From Paramecium octaurelia (Eukaryota > Ciliophora > Oligohymenophorea > Peniculida > Parameciidae): a stretch of DNA of 64,000 nt. The position numbers and the translations under genes were made by a program. The DNA is taken from positions 49,553 to 113,552 of the forward strand of contig CAJJDP010000091.1 in assembly GCA_905182995.1 (NCBI GenBank), read 5' to 3'. Positions 12,246 to 25,300 of the stretch are shown here, one piece after another. The first letter of the stretch is position 1. Every line of letters starts with the position of its first letter. The notes below the pieces were generated by a model. That model was not told the origin of the DNA, did not search any database, and saw only the letters and a list, made by a program, of their open reading frames with translations.

Positions 12246-15200
12246 ATGTTATTTTTATTCATAATTGTTGGATTTCATTTTCTTCTATAAGACTCAAAAG
12301 CAACAGCTTGTGAAACAAAATATGTATAATCAAAAATAACTTGCCATTTCAAATAAACAGATTGTTATATACTAGAAGGTGATGAGGAAGATTACTACAA
12401 ACTTAAAAGTATTGATAAAAACATTATAGAAAAATCCTTTACTATTTCTTATAAAATTGAGCCTATTTAAGTAAAAATATTCAAATTATTTGAATAAGAG
12501 ATCTCAAAGAAACTAATTTGCTAATTTTTAAAAAATTAGAAATATTATATATCATGTACAACATTTGATACATTAAATTATGGTTAAAATCATCATTTAT
12601 AAGAGAGTATTCGAATAGAGACAAATATTTTATCAAATGAAAATTGCGATGAAATATTTTAATTGAATGATGGAAGAATAATTATATTTTGCATGACATA
12701 GTCTCATCTAAGATAATATTCTGTAGGTCTAGATGGAGATGCAAGACTGATGCTTGAATATGAAGTCGTAGATTAAATTTAAGATTAGTGCAAGAAGACT
12801 CTGTATAATATAAAAAGGAAAAATCAATTTATAACAGCATTTTTCCAATGTTCGCGATGGAAAATATTTCTAATTAATAATCTACATATCACAATTATTT
12901 TGGAAACTAAAATGAAAGATGAATATCCATCCCTAAAATATTTTTCTAAAATAAATGATATATCAATATGCTGGTTAACAGCGCAAACACTCTACATTTT
13001 TGAAGGTAAGCATTAACTTCTTGTTAATTATGATTCAATTTATTCGTAAACTTTTACATTATCAAAGAGTGAGCATTAAATTTTAAAAATAATACTATTA
13101 AAAGTTTGTTCAAATAATATACTCATTACATATTCAAATGAGTCCAATTTCTAACCTTTTCAAAAAACAGAAAGGGAGATTATCATAAATTAAACTTTTG
13201 AAGCAGGAAATATTCATTTCTTTTCTGATTATATCTTTTTTTAAAATGAAACTTCCCTATTAATTAGGATAGATTATCATTTAATTTAAACTTATGAAAT
13301 TCTAAACACAACTTTAAATTTCTTCGAATAGGATAAACTATTTTACCAAATCGATTTGTCAAATAATTTGATATAATTTTATAGATATTTTCCAATGAGT
13401 GGTTTCATTGAACCTAAAAAAAAATTTATCTACATTATTTTTAAATTAGAAGTGATTCTCCCTTAATAATTAGATTAGTGTTTCAGAATTTAATATGGAA
13501 ATAAATCGAATGAAAGGATAAAACATGTAGAAGAGATCGAAATCTAGAGAAATTGTTATCTTAAGCAAGAAGTAGTATTAAATTTTAAACGATATAATTC
13601 CTATTTACAATAAGAGTTTTCTATTTAGAATAATCATAATGAGGTTATTAATTTGAGTATTTGGAATGAGGCAATGGAGGATGTGAAGTGTTACTAACGA
13701 GTAAAAAGTTATGAGTTTAAAAATAAAACCTAACTAAAATCTAAACATCATCATTATTTAGTTTTTCAGAATGACTACTTGATATATTTACATAATTGTA
13801 TCCAAAACAAGATTGAAATGATCATAAACACAAATGAGTTTGAAGTATTTCGGTTTCATGAGGACTATTATCTAATTGATAAAAAGAATCAATAGTTAAA
13901 AGTGATTTCATTTGCTTTAAACCAAATAAGCTAAATTGTATTATATGATCATATAGAAATAACAAAAGCCTAATAAGTTTAGTAATAACTCTTCCTATAT
14001 ACGAAAAATAATACATCCCCAATAATAATTTCTAAAGTTTCATTCTTATATACTACCAATTATCTTTCTAAAGTTTATGTTTAGCCAGAATAAATTACAT
14101 ATTATCAAAAGCTTGGAGGTTATACATTTTTTTAATATCCTAATATTTTAGCCTATGAATTTTAGGGAGATGTTTTATGTTTTGATATTTCAAACCTCGT
14201 TATTATATCAATTAAAATATGGATAAAGAACTTGTATTAAATTATTGCAGTACAAAATGAAACTAACTCAGTCCTTCTTTATTATACTAATCTAATTGAA
14301 TTACATTAAATCTACAATTATACTCTTAAAGAATATTAATTCTCAAATCCTCTAAAGTACTCTTATGCCAATTTAAAATTAGTGATTTTAACAGAGCAGC
14401 ATTCAACTTTTTTTCTAGCTCTTTTCTCCCAGTCTGATGAGTCAATTACTTTGATGGATATTATCAATACTGATGATACCTATTTTGAAATTCTTGAGTA
14501 TACTTTATTTTATTTGAAAAATGGGTAAATGAAGTAATATTACATGACTGGAGTGGATGCATTAATCAATACCAATATTAGTTTTCAAAAAAACATTTTT
14601 GAATATTATAATTTTACACTGAAACCAGCTTTAAAAGGTAACGATGACCTTAACCTAAAACTCAAGTTGATAAACGAATGCTATCAATTATTTTGTAGAA
14701 AAAATTCAATTTCTTTAAGGTTATAAAAGGATTAAAAATTATATCTAAAGATTCCTGAGATGTTTTATGGTCCAATAAATAATTTAACAATCCAAAGTAA
14801 TCAAAATATTTATTTGAAAAATCCTTTTAATTATATATCCTAAATCAATAAATGTTATGTAGATTAATTTATTTGTATTTAAGAATTCCACTTTGAATCA
14901 TAAAATTCAATATCTAAAACAGAATATCAATTTTTTGTGATCATTTTGAATAATAAAACTGTATTTCATTTATTATAGCCGCCTATAGATGATTTGCTCA
15001 ATTGGATATTTTGGATATCAGATTATAATTTTATACGGCTTTATTCATAAGATAAGAGTCTATAAATTGGCTTACTATAATGCAATCTTGAGCTGAATAG
15101 AAATTGTAAAGAAATTAAGACATCGACCATAGGTATAAATCCTGTAACACCTTTAAGTTTTAGTATCATAAAAATCCAAAATTTGATTAGAATATCCAAT

Positions 15201-16079
15201 GATGCTCAATAGATTTATTTGTATATTTGTAATTAGAATTTTACTATCATTAACATTACAGATTATAATTTGGATATTAAATACATTGAGAACTCTAAAG
15301 ATTTGTTTATCGGTGTATCAAAATTTGATGAAGTAGAATAATCCTTAAGAAAATTACGAATTTATTAAATTCATTTTAATGGGTATGTAGAGATATTCTC
15401 AGATATAATCACCAAAAAAATTGAAAACCTATTACCTTTTTATAACAAATTGTTAAATATATCTTTAATTTCATGTAGGTAAACAGAAAATATAATAGTA
15501 GCTAACATTTTGGTTTAGCATCTCTATACCTTTTTTACGGTCAAGATTTAGATTGATATTTAAAATGGATTTTTTATTTCTTTTGATTTGTAAAAACAGA
15601 TTAGAAACCAGCTATGGGATTCAAATTTCATCATCAACTATTTAGATGACGACTATTTAATTTTGAACTCGATTTCGGCTGATGCCACCATTTTATTTGA
15701 TTTATCAGAGGAAAGATTATTTTATGATTATTGCTATCTCCAAAATAATCATATATAAATCACAAGAGTCAATACTACACATTTTATTTTTAGGAATAAC
15801 TCAACGATTCATATAGGGATGATATAAAATTATGAGATCGATCTAAGAGAAATTGATGATAAAAATTTCAACTTTATCTTAAATGCCTAAAATCAAATAT
15901 CTGAAGCTTAAATTTCAATTCATGTAGAAGTAACTTCAGACGGTTAAGATAAGAGCATTATACTGATTTAACTCATCAATATGATTTTTATTCTATTGTA
16001 ATTAAGACTTGGGTAGAGTTTAAATAGATAAAAGAAATAAACAACATTAAGAATTTAATAATAAAATTATATAATATGA
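12246..16079 (+). CDS. very large secreted/membrane protein, unknown family, single exon
   Basis: An uninterrupted ciliate-code frame of 1277 codons, from ATG 12246 to TGA 16077-16079; a frame this long without TGA cannot be chance. The N-terminus MLFLFIIVGFHFLLQ followed by SKATAC is a clear signal peptide, which fixes the start. The body alternates short hydrophobic and polar segments, Asn/Ile/Tyr-rich with scattered Cys, as in large extracellular beta-rich proteins. Near residue 1236 a hydrophobic stretch (SIILIQLINMIFILLQL) followed by basic residues looks like a single membrane anchor with a short cytosolic tail. No intron is needed. I do not recognise the family; a cell-surface role is inference only. 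Confidence 0.85.
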
Positions 16080-17564
16080 AATAATTACATTTTAAAGTTT
16101 ATTTTTTAATCCTTTCAAATTTAGATCAAAGATTAATTATTCTAAATTTCACTGAATTGTCAATTCTCTATTACTCAAATTAATATAAATTCACCAATCA
16201 TGATTATTTTTACTTTAGCTATTAGAATATGTTGACATTGAATTAGCATTGACATTTATAAGTTTATATCATCACTTTTAAGTCTTTACATAATATATAA
16301 TTCTATTAGTTAAATGATTAAATGGAGGGCAACGATAATTTCCATGTTTTTAATTTTACTAATCAAGAGAATTATGAATATCATTAACAAATATTTTGTT
16401 TAATTTAAATTAAAACTATATTTATTATATGTTTAAAAACAGTTTTAGATTCTAATCAACAGCATATATATTTTCTAAATAATTTATGGTCCCATTGAAG
16501 TATAGTGCTCATATTAATAGCCATTGCTGTTTAATAAATTATGCATTACAATGATCAACTTTATGAAAGGAGACTCAGGAATATTTATCTTAAATACATT
16601 CTCTGCGATATCTATCATTAATGAAGCATATTATTGTTATTAGAGGATGATCTTGGATAGATTTTAATTCTTAATTATTGCGAACTGTAATTTTGAAGTT
16701 TTTGTAATTTAGCAAATAATAAATATTAATTTTATTTTCACTAATCATCCATTAGTGTTATATTTTTTGTTTTCTTAGTTTGAAATTAAAAGGGATTTAT
16801 TTATTCTTTCTACGCAGGTATGCAAAATGATTGAAAGATTTTATCTAATGGGAGATATCTTAAGTTCTGCAAATATTGATTTACTTAATTCTCCTAAATT
16901 ATTCTTTCTAAAATTGATTGGAGTGAAATATCAAGATTCATTCATTTATAATTATTAGTTACTTCAATAACCTTTGATTTTAGTCGTTGATTTTTATTCG
17001 TCTCTTTCAATCCATTTCTTAGCCGTTTTCTTATTCTAAGCAAATATTCATTAATTTTGATTTTCTTGTCCTGTATGTTATTCTTCTTTTATATTTAGAC
17101 AACCTAAAGGGCTTATCTTGATACCTTTTCAATAGGTTTTTGATTATCAAAAGTATTGAATCTAACCATTCTAAAAAAAGCTGGATATAATTTTAACCAT
17201 AAAGCAAAGGATATTGTTATTTGGATCATTAAGATTTATAATATTTGAATATCTTTAGCTTATGAAGCTTTTAAGTAACAAGGAGTTGTATAACCTTAGC
17301 TTGATAATGTATGAGCTTTCAAAATAAATTTTTATTACATAGTATTGTAGTTAAACTGATACGATTATATTAGATAGGATGTATAGACCTTAGATTTAAT
17401 AGAAATATTAAACAAAACTTTTTATTTCAGTCCCCTTTCAATTTCAATATCTTAGATTTCAAATTATACTAAGTATCTAAGCTTCTCGTAATTAATAAAA
17501 TAAGGCAAAGTAATTATAAGTTTTTGAGTTTATTGTATTTGTGTGAAATATTTTAATTAAAAAA
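16080..17564 (+). pseudogene. degenerate coding-like stretch
   Basis: From about 16570 one plus frame is open for about 160 codons (GDSGIFILNTFSAISIINEA ... LVVDFYSSLSIHFLAVFLF), then breaks. Further fragments (KKAGYNFNHKAKDIVIWIIK near 17180) lie in other frames with TGA codons. No start, stop or splice pattern gives a whole gene, and the family is unknown. 16080-16560 holds nothing recognisable. Confidence 0.25.
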
Positions 17565-17861
17565 ATGAGTAATTTTTTCGGAAATCTAATAGGATCTCTC
17601 TTAGGAGAAAATAAACAACATCAAATAATAGATATAGGTCAATAACTTGAAACAGAAATTCATGATTTCAAGTAGCATTTAATAAGTGATGTTGAGTTGC
17701 TAATAACTTTGGATAAATATATAATTGTGGTTTTATTGTTTTTAGGGCTCTTAAGTCTCATTATTCTAGGATTTCTTATTTCATTGTTGAAAGCACAAAA
17801 ACCACATCTGAATGGATATTATTAACTTCCAGTTTAAGATTAATTGGATAGTAAAAAATGA
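17565..17861 (+). CDS. small single-pass membrane protein, 98 aa
   Basis: ATG 17565 (MSNFFGNLIGSLLGENKQHQ), TGA 17859-17861. An acidic, probably helical segment (residues 25-50) is followed by one strong membrane span (about 53-77, VVLLFLGLLSLIILGFLISLL) and a short polar tail. The layout (N-terminal soluble helix, one span, short tail) is that of a tail-proximal anchor. No family recognised. The frame is short, but the composition and span make a real gene likely. Confidence 0.6.
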
Positions 17862-19312
17862 GTGAGCAATTTGATTATAAAAAAGATATTGATAAATTTA
17901 TTATAGAAATGTTTATGGTTCACACTAACCTTTAAACAATTTCTCTTAATATTCGACTCTAAAATTTTAATAATTAATATTTCTATTAAACTAATGTAAA
18001 TTATACGATATTTTTATTAATATTATGAAACTTTGGAAGATTAAGTTAAAAGGATATTTTACTTTAAATTTCTATGCAAATTTAAATTCAATTGAATAAA
18101 TCTTTCATTGTATCAATAAATTGGTTAAGTATTATAAGATCAATTTTCTCCATCTTAAATTTGAAATATAAAATCCTTTCTAATCATTACAATCAGAGAT
18201 TCAAAGTAGTAACAATGAAGTGGGCAAAAAAATTCGAATTCAATTGTTAAAATGTATTTTTATTTACTTTAAGTCTTTAACTATTTTAATTCAAAAATTC
18301 TGCAATTTTCTATGTTATACTGAATTTTAATAAGTACTTTAATAAATGGACTGGACTATCTTAAGCTTTATTAATGAATTTGAATTGTTATTGAATAAAA
18401 TTGGTTAATCTTTGTCTGCTAGACTCTTTTATTTAATACATCTTTATTATAAAATATGTTTTATAATATTAGCTCTCATTCCTAAATATATTGTTTGATA
18501 GAATTTTATCTCAGAAGATCTTGTAATAATTGGCGAACTCTACTTTGTTACTAGAATTTAACAAATATGTAGGCAATAATTATAAACCTATCTAAATAGT
18601 CTTTTGATAAATTATAAACTTTCTTTTAAAGTAATTATAATATTATTTCTAATAATCATATGATTTTATCTATTTCTATTTATTCTCAAAACCAATACTT
18701 GAATTTAATGAGATGAATAATTGAATAGCCTAGTAGTATTTTTGTATTTTTAATTGATTAGATTTTACCAAAAATAAATTGTATGAGATTTCTTTCAAAG
18801 AATAAACAAAAATCCAATCATTTTTTAGCTATGAAAACCTTTTCAGACACTATTTAATTAAATTTAATTTATTCTTAAAAAATAGTTTGATAAATTAAAT
18901 TAGATAGTCACCTAAAAATAAGAATGGTAAAACTAAAGATTTTATAAAAACAAATCAAAATCATACATTTAGCATCAAGGCCTAGGTTATTACTAAACGA
19001 AAATAGTTTTTGAACTTTAATTTCATCATTAAAAACAGATGCATTCTTAATTCAATTTACTCTTCAATTGTCTTCTATTCTATTGTTTCTTTAATAATAA
19101 TAATACAATAAGTAGACTACCAAGAATTATTTTCAAAATAATTAACTCATCAGAATGATAAAATACATCTTCAATATTTTAATTTTTCCATCCAAATTTC
19201 GGATGCATCTGTTTTACAAGGAAGATTTTGTTTTATGACAGCATTAACTTTTAGGCATAGCTAAGGTTGATTGTTAAATTAAACTCTGAAAATCCTTGAT
19301 TAATATTTTTAT
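17862..19312 (+). pseudogene. degenerate coding-like stretch
   Basis: Two good open segments on the plus strand: about 18030-18500 (155 codons, e.g. FINEFELLLNKIGQSLSARL) and about 18790-19270 (160 codons, e.g. YSSIVFYSIVSLIIIIQQVD). Between them are in-frame TGA codons and frame changes. They could be pieces of one membrane protein gene. No known family and no start found. Confidence 0.3.
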
Positions 19313-22300
19313 ATGATATTTGTTATTTTCTTCATCGTTTTGGTGCATAAAGCTAATGCGTATGAAATAAAGGAAATGGATTCTTTTTATTAATTTTCAT
19401 CGGAGACAATAGATTTGAACGAAATTGTTGGGAGTGATGAAATCTCATATGGATATGGAGTCTGGTCAAAATATAATCCTTTGAGTACAATTTCTTAAGT
19501 TGGAACAATTGGTTTGTTTGATAGTGATTGTTTTCATATACACAATGCTGTGGATTAACAATCTTAGAGTTTGAACTTTATTTACTATGATTGCCTGGAT
19601 TACTCATCTTTGAAAATTGTTAAGACAATAACATTCATAGATGAGGTTGGAGAATAGCATAATTTCGAAGTGAATATAGATAGCTTTTAGTATGAAAATG
19701 TTTGGTTTTACTTTTAAATATAATAATGGCCTAAATTGAAGATATTTGAGTTAATGATAATCTAATTAGAAATAGTGACGATGAAGAGGAGGTTGCCAAT
19801 AGCACGTCCTTTCAATGATGATAAAATAATTATAACTTTTGGCGGAGGACTGTAAGTACAGAAATCTTTGATCACAACATTTGAATTGGGAAAAAAGTTT
19901 TCATACTTTCCTGGTAGAATGATTTTGGCGAAATTTGCTGTTGTCCAATAATCTCCTGATTTAGACTACGAAACTATAAGTCTAGATGCTTTTTCGACAT
20001 ATCGAGTTTGTGTATGCTAGGACAGTAAGGGAATGAAGATAAATGATATTGATTTGAAATATATGGACAAATTGGCTTATTTGTCGAATTTGGTTAACTG
20101 CAATAGTTATGGTTTTTCTGGATGGTTCAAAATTGCAGAGATTGTCCAAATATCAGAAAAATTGGAATATAAGTTTTTCAAGCTATCATAAAACTTTGAA
20201 GATTAACTATCTGACGCCAATCTATCACCATTTTAATTAGTTTACAAAATTTCTCCTTTTGGGAATTAAATAATTACAACTACATATAGCTATCCTTTCC
20301 CTTTAATCAATCTAAATTTTGATACAAATCCTTTTTTAATAACCAATTATTTTGAGATTACAAATTTATTATCACTTTGGAATTTTGTAAGCATTCAATT
20401 GATAGAAAGAACCTTTGAGATTATGATAATGAGTTATAAAGGGAATGATATTACTTAATTTTCAGCCAAGCATGATGTATATCAATTTAACAATGTTAGA
20501 TTAAAATTACATTATGGTAACATTGAATAAAATTCAAAGGATTACCTAAATATTTAATATAAAAACCTAGTGTTATACAATTGCGAACATATTATCGATC
20601 TAAAATATTGCCATTACACTTGTGGAACTTGTGATGGGCCAACTAAATATGATTGTTTAACCTGTTCAGCTGAATCTAAAAGAATATATCTACCTGAACA
20701 CAAAGTTTGTATTTGTCCTCGTAATACTATTGATGATAAAACTTGTAAGTCATACCAAGATATGTAATTAACCTTAGTAGATGGCGATATTAAGACTACA
20801 AACAATTGCTAATACGGATATTATGAATATTAAGGGGATTGTCTTAAATGGTACTTATATAAACTATTACTCTAGTCCATCTATTGTTAGAGATAGAGAA
20901 CTCTTTTGTATTGAATGCTTAGAGAACCCTAAAAAATGGACTAGTAATGCCTTTTGCCTTAACAATCTATATTACAATAATGAAGGAGATACTTAAATAT
21001 TAACTTGGCAGAGTGATTAATACTTTCTATTTGATGGTGAGGATCTCAATGGTTGTGACATTTGCAATGAAAGCCACAATTTTGTTGTTGATGAGTATGA
21101 AATTGATGAAGAGATTGAAAATTCATCAACTTCAAAATATATGTGTAGAGATACTGATTATAAATGTGCTTACTGTATCTAGACTGTAAGCGAGAAAATT
21201 TGTTTAAGATGCAATATAGGTTACATCATGATAAACCAGATATGTACCGAAAATTAATATGATAAACTTTCATGCAATTTAGGATAATATTTGACATCGA
21301 GGAGATCCTGCTAAGATTGTCCAATTAAAAATTGTAAATATTGTTTCGAGTATCAAAACGACTTTAGTAAATGCACTCTATATAAAAATTTTGAGGCTTT
21401 TAATTTTGACGAGGAGATAAAGGTTGGATGTGCACTTTGCGAGGAAAATTATCTATTTGATTTTACTTTGGGTTTATGCATTTAAAGATAACCCTCAGAT
21501 CAATTATGCAAGCGTTCCTTTGTTGATTTAAATGGAAATGAAATTTGTACACTCGCAGCAATTGATGATTTTAGTATTGCACCGTAAATTATTAATTGCC
21601 AAAAGCATTAACCTAATTGCTTATAATGCACAAGATTTCCTTAATTTATCATCAAATGCATTGTTTGTGAATTAGGTTACACAGCCTCTGTCATCAATGG
21701 AGGTTGTTATCTAAGTGGAGGAATAGATACATATGCTAAGGTTTTAATAGAAGGGGATTATACATTATAAGATGGATCGGTTTAAACTATTCAAAGCTTT
21801 ATGATGAAACTCTTACCGAAGTCTTATTTTTATCCAGCCACAGATCTAACTGCCATTAGTACGGAATAAATAATTGAATGCATCGAAGGATACTAACTAA
21901 ATATATTTGGATACTGCCATAAATCATGCTCTTCTGAATGCCGAGTTTGTAATGAAGATTCGTTGAATTAATTCTTTTGTTAAAAATGTCCTTTAAATTA
22001 TTACTTTGAGCCTATTAGAAATCAAGAGGAAGGATAGTGTTTTGAATGCACATAGCTGTGTAACATCTGTCGAGCACGTTCAACTGAAGAAATATATGTA
22101 ATTATAGATTTAAATATATGTTTAGATTTTATAACCAACCTACAAAATAAAAGATGAAAATCTTGTTTACACAACAAAGTGTCTAAAACCAATCAACGAT
22201 CCTAATGTCTATCTCGATACTTATGATTAAATAGCCAAGCATTGTTTAGATGATATCTAGTGTAAACCTTAATTACAGTTTACGTATGATTTTGATTATT

Positions 22301-25300
22301 GCGAGAATGTTGATTCAATGTGGGAAAACAATATCAACATAAATTATAGCAATCAAATGGGTGTAGATACAATAGTTGTTAAATTTAATATTCTCGTAAG
22401 TGATATATAATCCTGTCATTTTGACGGTTTTATTGTTAAAAACACTTTAAAATCTAAAATATTCCCCTTAAGAAATCTTTACTTTAAATTTGGTTCTGAT
22501 GAAACATTGGTATTTACTACTTCAGATCACATTAAAATATCAAATTTTGACAGACTTGAAATATACAATATCGCTTATTGGAGAAGTGAAGAGACTAACT
22601 TTATTATGAAAAATAATCTATAATAAATTGATCTACATTTAAGAAATTTTAAAATTGTTGATAGTGAAATTGTCAACACTTAAGCCATTTTTTAAACTGA
22701 TCTGTTTGGAAGAATTTATTTTGATTCATTTGAAATTTTTAATTCAACATTTCAGAATTCATCACTCCTTGATTTTGAAAAATTTCCAATTAGTGGAGAT
22801 ATAGAAATTAATAAAATTATAATTAGAAATTGTACAATCAATTAATCAGACATTTTTAATTTTAAAATGAACTAAGGGTCTATCTCCATTGTTAATCTAA
22901 TATTAGAAGAATCGTATCTATATAACTCTACTATCTTTTCGATAAATTCAAATAATGCAAATGTAAAATTTACGAATTTTTAAATTAATGGCAATTCTTT
23001 TTTTTAATCTAGGTTTTAAAAAAGTAGCCTCTCATTTAATCAGGAATTGAATGATATTTAAATTTACGAAAATTTTTTCTCAAATTCAGAGGCTTTTGAA
23101 ATAAATTACAATATCACAATGTCTGATTTGCTCATATCTAAAAATACTTTTGAAAACTCAACTCTATTTTTCACATCAGAAACTCTGTTTACTTTTAAAC
23201 TCTATTAAAAAATCAACTAACTTTAAGCTAAGTTTAACACTTTCATAAGTTCAAATATTTGGAGAGTTCAGTCAAGCTTAGAAACCAGCAATTTGATCTT
23301 AAGCCTTGATTAAATTATTCTTTAGGATATGGATAGTATTGACCAATTGCATTATTTGTTCAAATTTAAATGCCATCAGCTTTTCTTAAATGATGTTTCA
23401 ATAAATAATCTAAATAACATTTTTATCTTCTACATTTATTAAAGTAATTAGATCTTTGTTGAGAATATCTAATATTAAGGTTCTCAAAATTAGTATAAGA
23501 TTCCACTAATATAGTCTTGTTAGGAAATTCCAAGTAAAAAAACTAAACTGTTGAAAATAATGGGTTTTTCACAGGTCAACATTATTAAGGTTAGGATATC
23601 TAATATATTTAACATTGACGAATCAAACATAGAAATTAATTCTAATAATGAAGATTTAAGCACAACTTTAAATTAGATATAAATATAAGACATTTAATTT
23701 ATAGAGAATATTGTAGTCTTAATAAATTAGGTCGAATTCACTTCTCTATTAAAGATTAACTCTGAAAAACAATTAAATATCATTATAAATGATATTCATT
23801 ATATAGAAAACATATTTCATTCTTTCGCAGGAAGTGTTTTTAAATCCTATGCTAGTTTGATTTTTTTCAATTGTAAAATTTGCAATGTCAGAATAAATAA
23901 TTATCTCTCTAAATTTAATGTATTCACAAATTCATCTAATTCATTTGTGTATATCAATTCCAATATAATAAATTTTAACAACTATTCTGTCCAGAATCAC
24001 AACCTACTTCCTTAAAGCGTATGGGAAAAATACTTCGAATTACAATTAGACAAGTCATATAATTAAGAGGAACTAAAATAAATCATTTAATAGATCTTGT
24101 TTATAAAAAACATAGGTGGGGCAGCATAATTAACAACAGCTAATTTTCATTGTCTTAATTGTAGTTTTATGAATATTAGAGCATATAAAAGTTCTGTTTT
24201 TGAAATAATTACAGAGGAGGAAGGTGTAATCAAATTGATAGATACGTACATATCTGAAACAGAACATAATCTTGAACAATTTGCTAACAGTTCAGGATGT
24301 ATAAGCATTTACTCATAAAATAGTTTGTTAAATTTGATAATAACTAATTCTCATTTTTCTCAAGTAATTAGCAGAATGGCTCCATCAATCCTTAGTATCA
24401 TTCCTTCAAATATTGAAAATTTAATATCAATAGTTAGTGTTAACATCAGAAATTGTTTATCTTTAATTAATTCCTTCATGAAAATATCATTCGCAAACAA
24501 AATAGCTCAATAGAATAAAATTCAAATTATGAATCTAACTATAACCCAAGATGAAGGAAATTGGATCAGTTATTTTTATAAAATTGAACCCTTAACAAAC
24601 TCTGAAATTGAAGAGATAATAAATGAAAAGAATGCTTTAATGTATTTTGAAAGTTGTTCAGCTAATATTTAAGGTCTAGTAATTTCAGGGTTATATTTAT
24701 TTCCAGTCATTAAAGCTTTAGATATCCCCTCCTTCAAATTATACAATTGCAAGATTGATTAAATTTAACTATTTTACTCATTTGATATTATTGAAATCGA
24801 ATCAATTCTTCAAAACTAAAATGTTGTATTTATATAATCCTTAAGTATAACGAACACTTATACTTATTAAGCACTTTTGACTTAGGTGCTGAATACCAAA
24901 GTTTTAAAGATTTACTTGAATTGTGTGGCAATTGACATATACACTGAAGAAAAATTTTAAACTTTTTTTGATATTCAAAGTTCTTTTTAACAAAAGTCCT
25001 AAAATACTTCATCATATGTTTACATTAAAAGCATTTAAGAAAATTCTATCTTTACCTTTAATCTGATTAAGATACAAAACAATAATTGTTCTTCATGTAA
25101 TGGTTTGATGTATTTTAACTTTCTTAAAAGTTAAACACTTAGGATAACTGATTTTGAATGTATTTCCAACATAATTTCAAATTATGGATGCATCAATCTA
25201 ATTCATTCAACTCAATAATCAAAACAGGTTAAATTAATTCATTCAAGTTTTATGAACAACAATGGTAGCCAAGGAGTTGCAATTACTTCTATTGGAGCTG

